A stretch of DNA of 64,000 bases from CAJXSD01 sp964633145 (GCA_964633145.1 CAZWFE010000001.1:91653-155652), one strand, 5' to 3'. Counted from the stretch's first letter, positions 26,161-36,130 are shown. A program made the numbers and translations. Notes: generated by a model from the letters alone, not told the origin.

Positions 26161-28158
26161 ATGGCATATCTATTGGGGATTGATACGGGCGGCACCTATA
26201 CGGACGCCGTCATTTTACAAGACGAAGACCGCGTGATCGCATCGGCAAAATCACTGACAACACGTCACGATTTGGCCCAAGGGATCAGCAGCGCCGCGCG
26301 CGCCGTTTTGGATCAATCCGGTATTGCTGCCGCTGATATTTCGCTGGCATCCCTGTCGACAACGCTGGCCACAAATGCCCTGGTCGAAGGCCAAGGCGGG
26401 CGCGTTGCGCTGGTCTATATCGGGTTTGCCGCGGGCGATTTGGACAAGCATGGGTTATCTGATGCCCTGCGCGGTGATCCCGTCATCGAAATGGCGGGGG
26501 GACACAGCCATTCAGGAACCGAAATCTGCGCATTAGACACTGATATGTTGCGCGACTGGGTTGCGGGCTGTGCGGATGTATCCGCCTTTGCGGTGGCGTC
26601 ACAATTTGCCACGCGCAACCCGGCGCATGAACAATTGGCGGTGCAGATCATCCGCGAATTAACGAACAAACCGGTCAGCGCATCGCACCAGTTATCGGCC
26701 AAATTAAATGGCCCCAAACGTGCGCTAACGGCGGTTTTGAATGCGCGGTTGATCGGGATGATTGACCGATTGATCGCCCGTGCGCGGTCCGGCTTGGACG
26801 ATTTGGGCGTGACGGCCCCGTTAATGGTGGTGCGCGGTGATGGGGCGTTAATGTCATCCGATCAGGCGCGGGAAAAACCGATTGAAACCATATTATCAGG
26901 CCCAGCCGCGTCCATCGTTGGGGCGCGTTGGCTGACGCAGGCTGACCACGCATTAGTCTCTGACATTGGGGGAACGACAACAGATGTGGCCGTTCTGCGC
27001 GATGGTCGCCCCGCGATTGACCCCCAAGGCGCCCAAGTGGGCCAGTTTCGCACCATGGTCGAGGCGGTCGCCATGCGCACCACCGGTCTGGGCGGCGATA
27101 GCGAAGTGCATTTCCGCGTGGACGGGTTGCAAGGTGGCGTCACATTGGGGCCGAAACGGGTGTTGCCCGTGTCGCTGGCCGCGCAAATCGCGCCCGATGT
27201 GGTGCATCACGCGCTGGATGCGCAATTACGGTCCGTTTTGCCCGGTGACTATGACGGGAAATTCGTCCGCAAACTGGGTGTGTTCGATGCGGGCGGTTTG
27301 AATGACCGTGATCAGACAGTGTTTGATCGGATCACGGATGATATTCAGCCCCTAGGCGATGTGGTCAAAACCCGTTTGGATCAACAGGCGATCACGCGTT
27401 TGGTGTCGCGCGGGATTGTGCAGGTGTCGGGGCTGACGCCATCGGACGCTTCGCATGTTTTGGGGACTTTGTCCGACTGGGACAGTGATGCCGCGGCCAA
27501 GGCAATGATGCTGTTTGGCCGCCGCCGTACGGGTGCGGGCGACATGTTGGCAAACGACCCCGAAAAAATGGCGCAAATCATTGTTGATCAGCTAACGCAT
27601 CAAACCGCTTTGGCCTTGTTAGAGACTGTTTTCGCAGAGGATGGTGCATTTGACGCGGCCCCTGATGTTTTGGCGCGCAGCACCTTGATGCAGTTGGGTC
27701 TGCGCCAACATCGTGGGTTGGTGAAACTGGATACGGGGATAAATGTGCCGGTGGTTGGGTTGGGGGCCTCGGCGCCCAACTATTATCCTGCGGTGGGGGA
27801 ATTGGTGAATTGTGATATGATCCTGCCAGAACATGCGGGCGTGGCCAATGCGATCGGGGCCGTTGTGGGTCGCATTGTGATCCGCCAATCAGGGCAAATC
27901 ACCGCGCCCAGCGAAGGCAAATTTCGCGTGCATTTACCCACTGGCCCGCAGGATTTCGGCAATTTCGATGCAGCCTATGACTGTTTGGTCACCCACCTGA
28001 AAACGGTAACATTGGATCATGCCACATCCGCTGGCGCCCAAGATATTCAAACCGACATCACCCAAGATATCCGCCAAGCCGCCGTCGAGGCGCGCGAAAT
28101 TTTCGTAGAGGCCACGATCACCGTCCAAGCATCAGGCCGCGCGCGCATCGCAACCTAG
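26161..28158 (+). CDS. Hydantoinase/oxoprolinase A-type protein (HyuA family)
   Basis: 665 aa. The N-terminal Hydant_A_N domain starts LLGIDTGGTYTDAVI, and the central hydantoinase_A domain has GDGALMSSDQAREKPIETILSGPAAS and SDIGGTTTDVAVL (actin-like ATP-binding loops). It hydrolyses cyclic imides or 5-oxoproline-like rings with ATP. GAGGGACAG precedes the ATG. The B subunit that normally follows is absent; the next gene is tex on the other strand. It may act alone or with a partner elsewhere. Confidence 0.85.
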   Translation: MAYLLGIDTGGTYTDAVILQDEDRVIASAKSLTTRHDLAQGISSAARAVLDQSGIAAADISLASLSTTLATNALVEGQGGRVALVYIGFAAGDLDKHGLSDALRGDPVIEMAGGHSHSGTEICALDTDMLRDWVAGCADVSAFAVASQFATRNPAHEQLAVQIIRELTNKPVSASHQLSAKLNGPKRALTAVLNARLIGMIDRLIARARSGLDDLGVTAPLMVVRGDGALMSSDQAREKPIETILSGPAASIVGARWLTQADHALVSDIGGTTTDVAVLRDGRPAIDPQGAQVGQFRTMVEAVAMRTTGLGGDSEVHFRVDGLQGGVTLGPKRVLPVSLAAQIAPDVVHHALDAQLRSVLPGDYDGKFVRKLGVFDAGGLNDRDQTVFDRITDDIQPLGDVVKTRLDQQAITRLVSRGIVQVSGLTPSDASHVLGTLSDWDSDAAAKAMMLFGRRRTGAGDMLANDPEKMAQIIVDQLTHQTALALLETVFAEDGAFDAAPDVLARSTLMQLGLRQHRGLVKLDTGINVPVVGLGASAPNYYPAVGELVNCDMILPEHAGVANAIGAVVGRIVIRQSGQITAPSEGKFRVHLPTGPQDFGNFDAAYDCLVTHLKTVTLDHATSAGAQDIQTDITQDIRQAAVEAREIFVEATITVQASGRARIAT

Positions 28159-28282
28159 GTCGGTTGGCCCTTAATTTTTGCAGCCTGACGCGCACCCAGA
28201 AAGCGGCAGACCAAAAAAACAGCACGATTGCACGGGGGAAAACCTGCTGTGTTTTGGCGTGCGATACGGGCCGATTGGCTGG

Positions 28283-30586
28283 CTATTTTTTCTGCAATGC
28301 GCTTTGCAATAAATCGCCCAAGCTGCCCTGCGATTTCCCGCTGTTTTGCGGTTTTTGTTTTTGGGGGCGGCTGTGGGCGTTGCGCCCGCCAGATTTCATG
28401 TCGGGGCTGGCGGGGTCATCGGGGGTGCGTTTCATCGACAACCCAATGCGTTTGCGGGGTACGTCCACTTCGGTCACGCGGACGCGGACGATGTCGCCTG
28501 CTTTGACAATGTCATGGGGGTCCTTGACGAAACGGTCGGCCAGTTGGGACACATGCACCAATCCATCCTGATGCACCCCGATATCGACAAAGGCACCAAA
28601 GGCCGCCACATTGGTCACGGTCCCCTCTAGGGACATGCCCACCTTTAGGTCGGTGATTTCATTGACGCCCTCGGCAAAGCTGGCGGTTTTGAATTCGGGT
28701 CGCGGGTCGCGACCGGGTTTTTCCAATTCGGCCACGATATCGCGCAATGTGGGCAGGCCGAATGTGTCATCCGCAAAATCAGACAAATTTAACCGTGCCA
28801 ACGACCCTGATTGGGTCTGGGCCGATTTTACATCAATCCCAATGGCGCGCAGCATATCGCGTGCCTTGCCATAGGCTTCGGGGTGAACGGCCGAGGCATC
28901 TAGCGGTTCGGGCCCATCGGTGACGCGCAAAAATCCGGCGCATTGTTCAAATACCTTGGGGCCAAGGCGTGCGACCTGCAACAAATCGCGGCGTGTGTTG
29001 AATGCCCCATGCGTTTCGCGGTGCGATACAATCGTTTCCGCCAAAACAGGACCAATACCAGCGACCCGCGCCAACAGCGGGGCCGAGGCGGTATTCAAGG
29101 CAACACCCACGGCGTTCACCGCATCCTCAATCACGGCATCCAGACGGCGGCCCAATTTGGATTGATCGACGTCATGTTGGTATTGCCCCACGCCAATGGA
29201 TTTGGGTTCAATTTTCACCAATTCCGCCAAGGGGTCCTGCAAACGCCGCGCGATGGACACGGCCCCGCGTAGGGATACATCCAATTCGGGCAATTCCGCC
29301 GATGCCAAGGCGGATGCGGAATACACCGATGCGCCGGCTTCGGACACGATAACTTTGGTGGGTTTTTTGCGATCTGCGGGCATTTGGGCCAGCAAATCCG
29401 CCACCAGTTTTTCGGTTTCACGGCTGGCTGTACCATTGCCGATGGCAATCAAATCGACGTTGTGGCGCAGGATCAATGCGCCCAATGTGGCCATGGATCC
29501 TGACACATCATTTTTGGGTTGAAACGGATAAATGGTTGCGGTGTCCAACACCTTGCCCGTTCCATCCACGGCGGCCACCTTGACCCCCGTGCGAATGCCC
29601 GGATCCAATCCCAATGTGGCACGGTTGCCCGCGGGGGCGGCCAGCAACAAATCCTTTAGGTTACGGCCAAATACGGTGATCGCCTCTTCTTCGGCGCGTT
29701 CGCGCAGTTCGACCAAGATGTCAATCGACAGCGAATTTGACAATTTGACCCGCCATGCCCAAGTGGCCACAGTTTTCAGCCAGCGATCAGCCGCGCCGTC
29801 GGCCAACTGACCGGCCAAGGCCTGTGCAACCATCATTTCCGCACGCGATGTCCCGCGCGGTGCATCGGGTTCAACCGCCAGATCCAGTGTTAACACCCCT
29901 TCGTTGCGGCCACGAAACATGGCCAAGGCGCGGTGGCCTGCGACCTTGGATACGGCTTCGGAATGGTCGAAATAGTCGGAAAATTTCTGACCCTTGGTTT
30001 CTTGGCCTTCGATCACTTTGGATACCAAAACGCCGTTTGTGCGCATATGATCGCGCAGACGCGCCAGCAGATCGGCGTTTTCTGACACGGTTTCGGTCAA
30101 GATATCGCGCGCACCGTTCAGCGCCGTTTTGGTGTCGGGCACGTCCGCGGTGATATAGGATTGGGCCATGGTTTCGGGATCACAGGTGCGATCCGCCAAA
30201 ATGGCCAATGCCAATGGTTCCAGCCCCAATTCCCGCGCAATCATCGCCTTGGTCCGGCGTTTGGGTTTAAAGGGCAGATAAATATCCTCAAGCTCGGCTT
30301 TGGTGGTGGCTTGGGCCAGTTTACGGGTCAGATCATCGGTAATTTTGCCCTGTTCGGTGATGGATTTCACAATCACATCGCGCCGTGCATCCAATTCGCG
30401 CAGATAGGTCAGGCGTTCGGATAAATCACGCAGTTGTGTATCATCCAGCCCGCCGGTCGCCTCTTTGCGGTAGCGCGCGATAAAGGGAACGGTCGAACCT
30501 TGGTCCAATAATGAAACAGCTGCTGTGACTTGGTCAACGGATGCGTTGATTTCGTTGGCAATTGAGCGAAAAATTTGTGCTGACAT
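28283..30586 (-). CDS. tex: Tex family RNA-binding transcription accessory protein
   Basis: 767 aa, the usual length. N-terminal helical domain with VPFIARYRKEATGGLDDTQLRDL, YqgF-like domain (about 325-450; LGLDPGIRTGVKVAAVDGTGKV), helix-hairpin-helix region (about 495-560; NTASAPLLARVAGIGPVLAETIV), and an S1 domain (about 645-720; GTVTNVAAFGAFVDIGVHQDG). The basic, Gln-rich tail ends LLQSALQKK. Tex acts on transcription and RNA binding; its precise role is uncertain. Confidence 0.94.
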   Translation of the reverse strand: MSAQIFRSIANEINASVDQVTAAVSLLDQGSTVPFIARYRKEATGGLDDTQLRDLSERLTYLRELDARRDVIVKSITEQGKITDDLTRKLAQATTKAELEDIYLPFKPKRRTKAMIARELGLEPLALAILADRTCDPETMAQSYITADVPDTKTALNGARDILTETVSENADLLARLRDHMRTNGVLVSKVIEGQETKGQKFSDYFDHSEAVSKVAGHRALAMFRGRNEGVLTLDLAVEPDAPRGTSRAEMMVAQALAGQLADGAADRWLKTVATWAWRVKLSNSLSIDILVELRERAEEEAITVFGRNLKDLLLAAPAGNRATLGLDPGIRTGVKVAAVDGTGKVLDTATIYPFQPKNDVSGSMATLGALILRHNVDLIAIGNGTASRETEKLVADLLAQMPADRKKPTKVIVSEAGASVYSASALASAELPELDVSLRGAVSIARRLQDPLAELVKIEPKSIGVGQYQHDVDQSKLGRRLDAVIEDAVNAVGVALNTASAPLLARVAGIGPVLAETIVSHRETHGAFNTRRDLLQVARLGPKVFEQCAGFLRVTDGPEPLDASAVHPEAYGKARDMLRAIGIDVKSAQTQSGSLARLNLSDFADDTFGLPTLRDIVAELEKPGRDPRPEFKTASFAEGVNEITDLKVGMSLEGTVTNVAAFGAFVDIGVHQDGLVHVSQLADRFVKDPHDIVKAGDIVRVRVTEVDVPRKRIGLSMKRTPDDPASPDMKSGGRNAHSRPQKQKPQNSGKSQGSLGDLLQSALQKK

Positions 30587-30727
30587 TTTGTGGGCCTTGT
30601 CTGACGGAAATGTGGTCCTGTCAGATCAAACTGCGCGCACGTTTGCAACCGAAAATTTGTCGCTTGGCCGCAGGTGGATGTTGGTTGGTGGGGGCCACTA
30701 TGACGACGATGGGCCATTTTAGACATG

Positions 30728-30756
30728 AAAAAACCACCCCCAAGGGGATGGTTTTT
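30728..30756 (-). terminator. serA terminator
   Basis: Read on the minus strand, AAAACCATCCCC pairs with GGGGTGGTTTT around TTG with one bulge and is followed by TTTTTT. It lies 26 bp after the serA stop. Confidence 0.85.
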
Positions 30757-30781
30757 ACTGATGATTTGTTTCGGCTTGATC

Positions 30782-32374
30782 TTAGGCGTCAAAAACCAGT
30801 GGTTTGACCTGTTGGAACAAACCAGTCGCGTTCAAATCAGCCACAATTTCGGGGCGGATTGCTGCATCAAGATACAGCAGCGCAATGGCTTCGCCGCCAG
30901 CGGCCGCGCGACCCAGAGTAAAGTTCGCGATATTGACACCATGTGTGCCCATGGTTGCCCCCAACGTCCCGATGATGCCTGGGACGTCTTCGTTTGTGGT
31001 GTAAAGCATATGCGCGCCCACTTCGGCGTCGATGTTGATGCCCTTGATCTGGATAAACCGTGGCTTGCCATCGCTGAACACGGTACCCGCGATGGATCGT
31101 TCGCGTTTGCCAGTGACAACCGTGACCTTGATGTATCCTTCGAACGCGCCGGATTTATCCTGATTGGTGGTGGAAATTTTCACGCCGCGTTCCTTGGCGA
31201 TTACGGGGGCGGAGACCATGTTTACGTCTGGATTTGCTTTCTTCATGATGCCGGCGATGACGGAACAATTCAGCGCGTCCAAGTTCATTTGTGACGCAGA
31301 TCCGTCATAAAGAATGTTGATCGCCTCAATGGGTTCGTCGGTCATTTGGCCGATGAAATTGCCCAAATGATCGGCCAATTTGACCCATGGGCCCATAACT
31401 TTGGCCTCTTCTGCGGTCATGGATGGCATGTTCAGCGCGTTTTCGACGGCCCCATCCAGCAGATAGTTGGACATTTGTTCGGCCACTTGCAGGGCCACAT
31501 TTTCCTGCGCCTCGGTTGTGGCAGCACCTAGGTGGGGGGTGCAGACCACGTTGGGCAGGTTGAACAATGGGTTTTCTGTCGCGGGTTCTTGGGAAAACAC
31601 GTCGAATGCGGCACCCGCGACGTGACCCGATTGTAGCATGTCAGCCAGCGCCTGTTCATCGACCAACCCACCACGGGCACAGTTGATGATCCGAACGCCG
31701 CGTTTGGTTTTGGCCAGATTTTCACGGCTAAGGATGTTGCGGGTGCCATCGGTCAGCGGCACGTGCAATGTGATGAAATCTGCACGTTTCAGCAGGTCAT
31801 CCAATTCGACCTTTTCCACGCCCATTTTGTCGGCTTTGTCTTGGCCCAAGAACGGGTCAAAGGCGATGACCTTCATTTTCAGTCCGCGGGCACGGTCGCA
31901 AACGATGCCACCGATATTGCCTGCGCCAATCACGCCCAGTGTTTTGCCGGTTAATTCCACACCCATGAATTTGGATTTTTCCCATTTGCCGGCATGTGTT
32001 GATGCGCTGGCTTCGGGGATTTGGCGGGCAACGGCGAACATCATGGCGATGGCATGTTCTGCGGTTGTGATCATATTGCCAAAGGGCGTGTTCATGACGA
32101 TCACGCCTTTTTTCGATGCGGCGTCTTTGTCGACGTTATCGGTGCCGATACCTGCGCGGCCCACCACTTTCAGGTTGGTGGCGGCCTCAAGGATTTTTGG
32201 GGTGACTTTGGTCGCTGAGCGGATGGCCAAGCCGTCATATTGGCCGATGACTTCGGCCAGTTTGTCTTTGTCTTTGCCAAGATCGGGCATGAAATCGACG
32301 TCGATACCACGGTCGCGGAAAATTTGGACGGCTGTTTCGCTGAGCTTATCAGATACAAGTACTTTGGGTGCCAT
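30782..32374 (-). CDS. serA: D-3-phosphoglycerate dehydrogenase
   Basis: 530 aa, long form. It oxidises 3-phosphoglycerate, the first step of serine synthesis. Domains: substrate-binding (1-100 and 290-315), Rossmann fold with LGVIGAGNIGGIVCDRARG (about 145-163) and catalytic His in CTPHLGAATTEAQ, an allosteric substrate-binding (ASB) domain (about 325-440) and a C-terminal ACT domain (from about 455: HMLYTTNEDVPGIIGTLG). The ATG at 32374 is set by the family N-terminus MAPKVLVSDKLS; 63 open codons upstream cross the serC-serA hairpin and are rejected. Confidence 0.96.
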   Translation of the reverse strand: MAPKVLVSDKLSETAVQIFRDRGIDVDFMPDLGKDKDKLAEVIGQYDGLAIRSATKVTPKILEAATNLKVVGRAGIGTDNVDKDAASKKGVIVMNTPFGNMITTAEHAIAMMFAVARQIPEASASTHAGKWEKSKFMGVELTGKTLGVIGAGNIGGIVCDRARGLKMKVIAFDPFLGQDKADKMGVEKVELDDLLKRADFITLHVPLTDGTRNILSRENLAKTKRGVRIINCARGGLVDEQALADMLQSGHVAGAAFDVFSQEPATENPLFNLPNVVCTPHLGAATTEAQENVALQVAEQMSNYLLDGAVENALNMPSMTAEEAKVMGPWVKLADHLGNFIGQMTDEPIEAINILYDGSASQMNLDALNCSVIAGIMKKANPDVNMVSAPVIAKERGVKISTTNQDKSGAFEGYIKVTVVTGKRERSIAGTVFSDGKPRFIQIKGINIDAEVGAHMLYTTNEDVPGIIGTLGATMGTHGVNIANFTLGRAAAGGEAIALLYLDAAIRPEIVADLNATGLFQQVKPLVFDA

Positions 32375-32404
32375 TTTATGGATCCTTACAAGAATTAGGG
32401 GGAA

Positions 32405-32437
32405 GCCACCGCCCACCCATCGAAGATGGGCGGTGGC
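32405..32437 (-). terminator. Intercistronic hairpin between serC and serA
   Basis: GCCACCGCCCA and TGGGCGGTGGC are perfect complements (outer ends 32405 and 32437) with a loop that can itself pair (CCATC/GATGG). It lies 32 bp after the serC stop and 31 bp before the serA ATG on the minus strand. No U tract follows, so it may set relative expression or stabilise the serC mRNA end. Confidence 0.6.
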
Positions 32438-32469
32438 TGCTGGTCGCTGCGCGCCAGCGGAGATATTTG

Positions 32470-33615
32470 TTAGGCTTGGTTTTCGATTTCGGCGTGGAAC
32501 GCGTATTCCAGCCATGGCAACATCGCCTGAATATCGGCTGTGTCCACCGTGCCACCGCACCAAATCCGTAAACCCGCAGGGGCATCACGATAGGCACCGA
32601 TGTCATAGGCCACGTTTTCCGTATCCAGCCGTTTGGCCACGGCCTTGGCAAAGGCGGCGCCATCGGTGATGCGATCATCGGTGAATTTCAGGCACACGGA
32701 TGTGTTCGACCGTGTTGCCGGATCCACCGCCAGATTGTCGATCCAATCGCGTGCATCGCAGAAATCCCAAACCGCCTGTGCATTGGCATCAGCGCGGGCG
32801 ATCAGCCCGTTCAGCCCACCCACGTCACGCGCCCAATCTAGTGCGGCCAAGTAATCCTCGACCGCGAGCATGGATGGCGTGTTGATGGTTTCGCCGACAA
32901 AGATGCCATCAATCAATTTGCCGCCCTTGGTCATGCGGAAAATTTTCGGCAGGGGCCATGCGGGGGTATAGGTTTCTAGCCGTTCCACAGCGCGGGGCGA
33001 CAGGACGATCATACCATGCGCCGCTTCGCCGCCCAGTACTTTTTGCCAGCTGAATGTGGTGACGTCCAATTTGTCCCATGGCAAATCCATGGCAAAGGCG
33101 GCGGATGTTGCATCACAGATGGTCAGGCCGGCGCGATCCGCGGGGATCACATCGCCCGAGGCCACACGCACGCCCGATGTGGTGCCGTTCCAAGTGAACA
33201 CGACGTCTGTATCATAATCAATCGCAGCCATGTCCACGATGTGGCCATAGTCGGCGGTTTTCACATCAGCGTCGATTTTCAACTGTTTGACCACATCGGT
33301 GACCCAGCCTGCGCCAAAGCTTTCCCATGCGACCATGGTCGCGGGGCGTGCGCCCAGCAGGGACCACATGGCCATTTCAACCGCGCCTGTATCAGACGCA
33401 GGAACGATCCCAATGCGGTAATCCGCTGGAATGCCCAGAATGTCGCGTGTGCCGTCGATGGCGGCCTTTAACTTGGCCTTGCCCACGGCGGCGCGATGCG
33501 ACCGACCCAATGGGGCGTCTGCCAGTTTTTCCAATGTAAAGGTGGGGTTTTTGGCGCAAGGGCCCGACGAAAATTGTGCGCGTGCTGGACGCGCAGATGG
33601 TTTGTTCATAGCCAT
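32470..33615 (-). CDS. serC: Phosphoserine aminotransferase
   Basis: 381 aa. It converts 3-phosphohydroxypyruvate to phosphoserine with glutamate (PLP enzyme). The PLP lysine is in FSWQKVLGG, the substrate region is PASDTGAVEMAMWSLLGAR, and the N-terminus PARAQFSSGPCAKNP is that of the alphaproteobacterial long type. AAAGGGTAGCTAC precedes the first ATG; a second ATG two codons later is possible. serA follows in the same direction. Confidence 0.95.
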   Translation of the reverse strand: MAMNKPSARPARAQFSSGPCAKNPTFTLEKLADAPLGRSHRAAVGKAKLKAAIDGTRDILGIPADYRIGIVPASDTGAVEMAMWSLLGARPATMVAWESFGAGWVTDVVKQLKIDADVKTADYGHIVDMAAIDYDTDVVFTWNGTTSGVRVASGDVIPADRAGLTICDATSAAFAMDLPWDKLDVTTFSWQKVLGGEAAHGMIVLSPRAVERLETYTPAWPLPKIFRMTKGGKLIDGIFVGETINTPSMLAVEDYLAALDWARDVGGLNGLIARADANAQAVWDFCDARDWIDNLAVDPATRSNTSVCLKFTDDRITDGAAFAKAVAKRLDTENVAYDIGAYRDAPAGLRIWCGGTVDTADIQAMLPWLEYAFHAEIENQA

Positions 33616-33690
33616 GTAGCTACCCTTTCAGATAATCGCCTCTCGTTGGGGAGAGGTGTCCCACCGACCGAGATAGAGGGGAATGCGGGG
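33616..33690 (-). promoter_or_regulatory. Structured serC leader, candidate serC RNA motif
   Basis: The 5' region of serC on the minus strand has a CCTCTC/GAGAGG stem (33639-33644 with 33651-33656) between GGTCGGTGGGACA and CGATTATCTGAAAGGG, just before the start codon. A conserved structured RNA (the serC motif) is known upstream of serC operons in alphaproteobacteria; position and layout fit. I could not compare against the covariance model. Confidence 0.5.
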
Positions 33691-33771
33691 TTTCACAATG
33701 CGCAAAATGACGCTATAGCGGCGTTTAGAATTAATTTTGCGACAGTTTCGTCGCCTATCGGAAACACGGGA

Positions 33772-34650
33772 ATGTATACAGTCACATTGATCGCGGCCCC
33801 TGTGGCCAAAAATTTGGATACGGCTTTAGTCGATTCGCTGCGCAATGCATGGGGGGGTGGTGACCTGCGCGCGCTGGCCCCGTCCGAGGCGGCAGAGTTT
33901 GATATTGCAACCCTGCCAAACAACCGTTGGGATGTCTGGGCGGATGTGCAAAACATGGGCATTGATCTGATTATGCAGCCCACCGCGAACCGGCGCAAAA
34001 AAATGCTGTTGGCGGATATGGACAGCACAATGATCCAGCAGGAATGTATTGACGAACTGGCCGATATGGCGGGCGTGGGGGAACGCGTCAAAGATATCAC
34101 AGCCCGCGCCATGAACGGCGAATTGGATTTCGATGCGGCCCTGCGCGAACGCGTGGGTTTGTTGCAGGGGTTGCCCGTGTCGATCATTGATCAGGTCTTG
34201 GCCGAACGCATCACCTATATGCCCGGGGGTGAAACGCTGTTGCGCACGATGAAGGCGCAGGGCGGCTATGCGGCACTGGTGTCGGGGGGATTTACGGCCT
34301 TTACATCACAGGTCGCGGCGCATTTGGGGTTTGATGAAAACCACGCCAATACCCTGCTGAGCGATGGCGATACCCTGTCTGGTCAGGTTGGTACGCCGAT
34401 TTTGGGCAAACAGGCCAAGGTCGATCAGCTGGAAAACATTACCGCAAAACTGGGCATCGCGGAAACCGATGTGATCGCCGTTGGTGATGGGGCGAACGAT
34501 CTGGGCATGTTGCACCGCGCAGGCACAGGCGTGGCATTACATGCGAAACCATCTGTTGCCGCACAATGCGATGTGCGGGTGAATTTTGGCGACCTGACCG
34601 CGCTGCTGTTTATCCAAGGTTACAGTCGCGATGAATGGGTAACGGGCTAG
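33772..34650 (+). CDS. serB: Phosphoserine phosphatase
   Basis: 292 aa. It removes phosphate from phosphoserine in the last step of serine synthesis. An N-terminal ACT-like region (1-75) is followed by a HAD domain with the nucleophile in LLADMDSTMIQQECIDELAD, the Ser motif in ALVSGGFTAF, Lys in GTPILGKQAK and the acidic pair in AVGDGANDLGML. It is divergent from serC-serA, completing the pathway at one locus. The start is set by family length; upstream codons overlap serC. Confidence 0.95.
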   Translation: MYTVTLIAAPVAKNLDTALVDSLRNAWGGGDLRALAPSEAAEFDIATLPNNRWDVWADVQNMGIDLIMQPTANRRKKMLLADMDSTMIQQECIDELADMAGVGERVKDITARAMNGELDFDAALRERVGLLQGLPVSIIDQVLAERITYMPGGETLLRTMKAQGGYAALVSGGFTAFTSQVAAHLGFDENHANTLLSDGDTLSGQVGTPILGKQAKVDQLENITAKLGIAETDVIAVGDGANDLGMLHRAGTGVALHAKPSVAAQCDVRVNFGDLTALLFIQGYSRDEWVTG

Positions 34651-35558
34651 TGTGATTTATGGAACGGGGCCATGGCCACGGCGATGATGGCCCCGACAAT
34701 CAATCCCACCACACCTGCAAATGCGGCGCCTGCGAACCATTCGACCAACCCTGACAGGGGATAGGATCCATGGACGACATGTTGCGCGGCGTGCATCAAT
34801 TCCTCGGGCAGGTGCCATGTGTAATGTTCTGCGGCATGGATCAGAATGCCACCGCCCACCCATAGCATGGCCAATGTCCCAACAAAGCTAAGCGTTTTTA
34901 GGAATGTGGGCATGGTTTTTATGATCCCACGGCCAAGTCCCGCCAAGGCACCCGTTTTATATTTCGTCATCAGGTGCAGGCCGAAATCATCAGCCTTAAC
35001 AATCACGGCGACAGCGCCATAGACGATAAAGGTGATGAAAAACCCGACCACCAACAGGGTGATGGCGCGTGTAGTGAAGTCTTGGCCATCCATCGTGGAC
35101 AGGGCCAGCACCATAATTTCGGCGGATAATATGAAATCGGTGCGAATGGCGCCGGCGACGGTTTGGTCTTCGTTCTTTTTGGCGGCTTTGGTTTCGTGGC
35201 CGCCTGATAGCATTTCGATGACCTTTTCCGCGCCTTCGAAACATAAAAACAATCCGCCCAGCACCAGCAGTGGGGTGATGGCCCAAGGGGCCAGTTGTGA
35301 CAGCACCAAAACAGCAGGAATGATAAACAGGAATTTGTTTTTCAGCGATCCCCAAGCAATGCGTTTTACAATCGGCAATTCGCGTTTCGCAGGAAAACCC
35401 ACCACATATTTCGGTGTCACGGCCGCATCATCGACCACAACGCCCAATGATTTTGCACCCGCCTTGGCCGCGGCTGCCGCGATATCATCGACGGACAGTG
35501 CCGCGGTTTTTGCCAATACGGCAATGTCATCTAATAATGCGAATAATCCCGAACTCAT
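34647..35558 (-). CDS. DUF808 (YedI-like) inner membrane protein
   Basis: 303 aa with about seven membrane helices. The family opening SSGLFALLDDIAVLAKTAA, VVVDDAAVTPKYVVGF and ALSTMDGQDFTTRAITL are clear. Function unknown. It converges on serB with a 4-bp overlap. Confidence 0.9.
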   Translation of the reverse strand: MSSGLFALLDDIAVLAKTAALSVDDIAAAAAKAGAKSLGVVVDDAAVTPKYVVGFPAKRELPIVKRIAWGSLKNKFLFIIPAVLVLSQLAPWAITPLLVLGGLFLCFEGAEKVIEMLSGGHETKAAKKNEDQTVAGAIRTDFILSAEIMVLALSTMDGQDFTTRAITLLVVGFFITFIVYGAVAVIVKADDFGLHLMTKYKTGALAGLGRGIIKTMPTFLKTLSFVGTLAMLWVGGGILIHAAEHYTWHLPEELMHAAQHVVHGSYPLSGLVEWFAGAAFAGVVGLIVGAIIAVAMAPFHKSH

Positions 35559-35686
35559 ACCGCCGACCCCTTTGTTTCCCTTGGGATGACTATCCCAATT
35601 TTATGCGCAAGAGCAAGGAAAATGGGCCATGCCCCCCCTTGGATTTTACCAAGACAGCGCCACATATAAAACCAAAGGGGATTGAT

Positions 35687-36130
35687 ATGACCAAATACAC
35701 CAAAAATCCTGACGTGATTGCCGCGCTAAGCGAAGAACAATTCTGGGTGACCCAAGAAAACGGGACCGAACGGCCGGGTACTGGCGAGCTGTTGTATAAC
35801 AAAGAGCCGGGAATTTACGTCGATATCGTTTCGGGCGAACCCCTGTTCGCATCCAGTGACAAATACGAAAGCGGCTGCGGCTGGCCCAGTTTTGTCAAAC
35901 CGATTGAACCTGCCCACATCACCGAATTACGCGATATATCCCACGGAATGATCCGGGTCGAGGTGCGATCGACCCATGGCGACAGTCATTTAGGGCATGT
36001 GTTCCCCGATGGTCCGCGCGATCGGGGTGGGTTACGCTATTGCATAAATTCGGCATCCTTGCGATTTATCCATCGCGACGACATGGTGGACCAAGGTTAT
36101 GGCGATTATTTGAAACAAGTGGAGAGTTAA
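35687..36130 (+). CDS. msrB: Peptide-methionine (R)-S-oxide reductase, zinc-free type
   Basis: 147 aa. It reduces methionine-R-sulfoxide in proteins. Catalytic Cys in LRYCINSASLRF, substrate residues in SGCGWPSF and THGDSHLGHVFPDGP. Both zinc-binding CxxC pairs of the common form are replaced (GIYVDIVSGEPLF and MIRVEVRSTHGDSH), so it belongs to the metal-free class. AAAGGGGATTGAT precedes the ATG. The msrA start follows its stop directly. Confidence 0.95.
   Translation: MTKYTKNPDVIAALSEEQFWVTQENGTERPGTGELLYNKEPGIYVDIVSGEPLFASSDKYESGCGWPSFVKPIEPAHITELRDISHGMIRVEVRSTHGDSHLGHVFPDGPRDRGGLRYCINSASLRFIHRDDMVDQGYGDYLKQVES

Noticed and set aside
32375..32563. 63-codon N-terminal extension of serA
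   Set aside because: Crosses the serC-serA hairpin and the end of serC; family alignment starts at MAPKVLVSDKLS.
31638..32669. 343-aa plus-strand open frame over serA and serC
   Set aside because: Antisense shadow of serA; low-complexity Ser/Pro/Arg composition and no start signal.
33496..33771. 92-codon N-terminal extension of serB
   Set aside because: Overlaps serC and its leader on the other strand; SerB family length fits the ATG at 33772.
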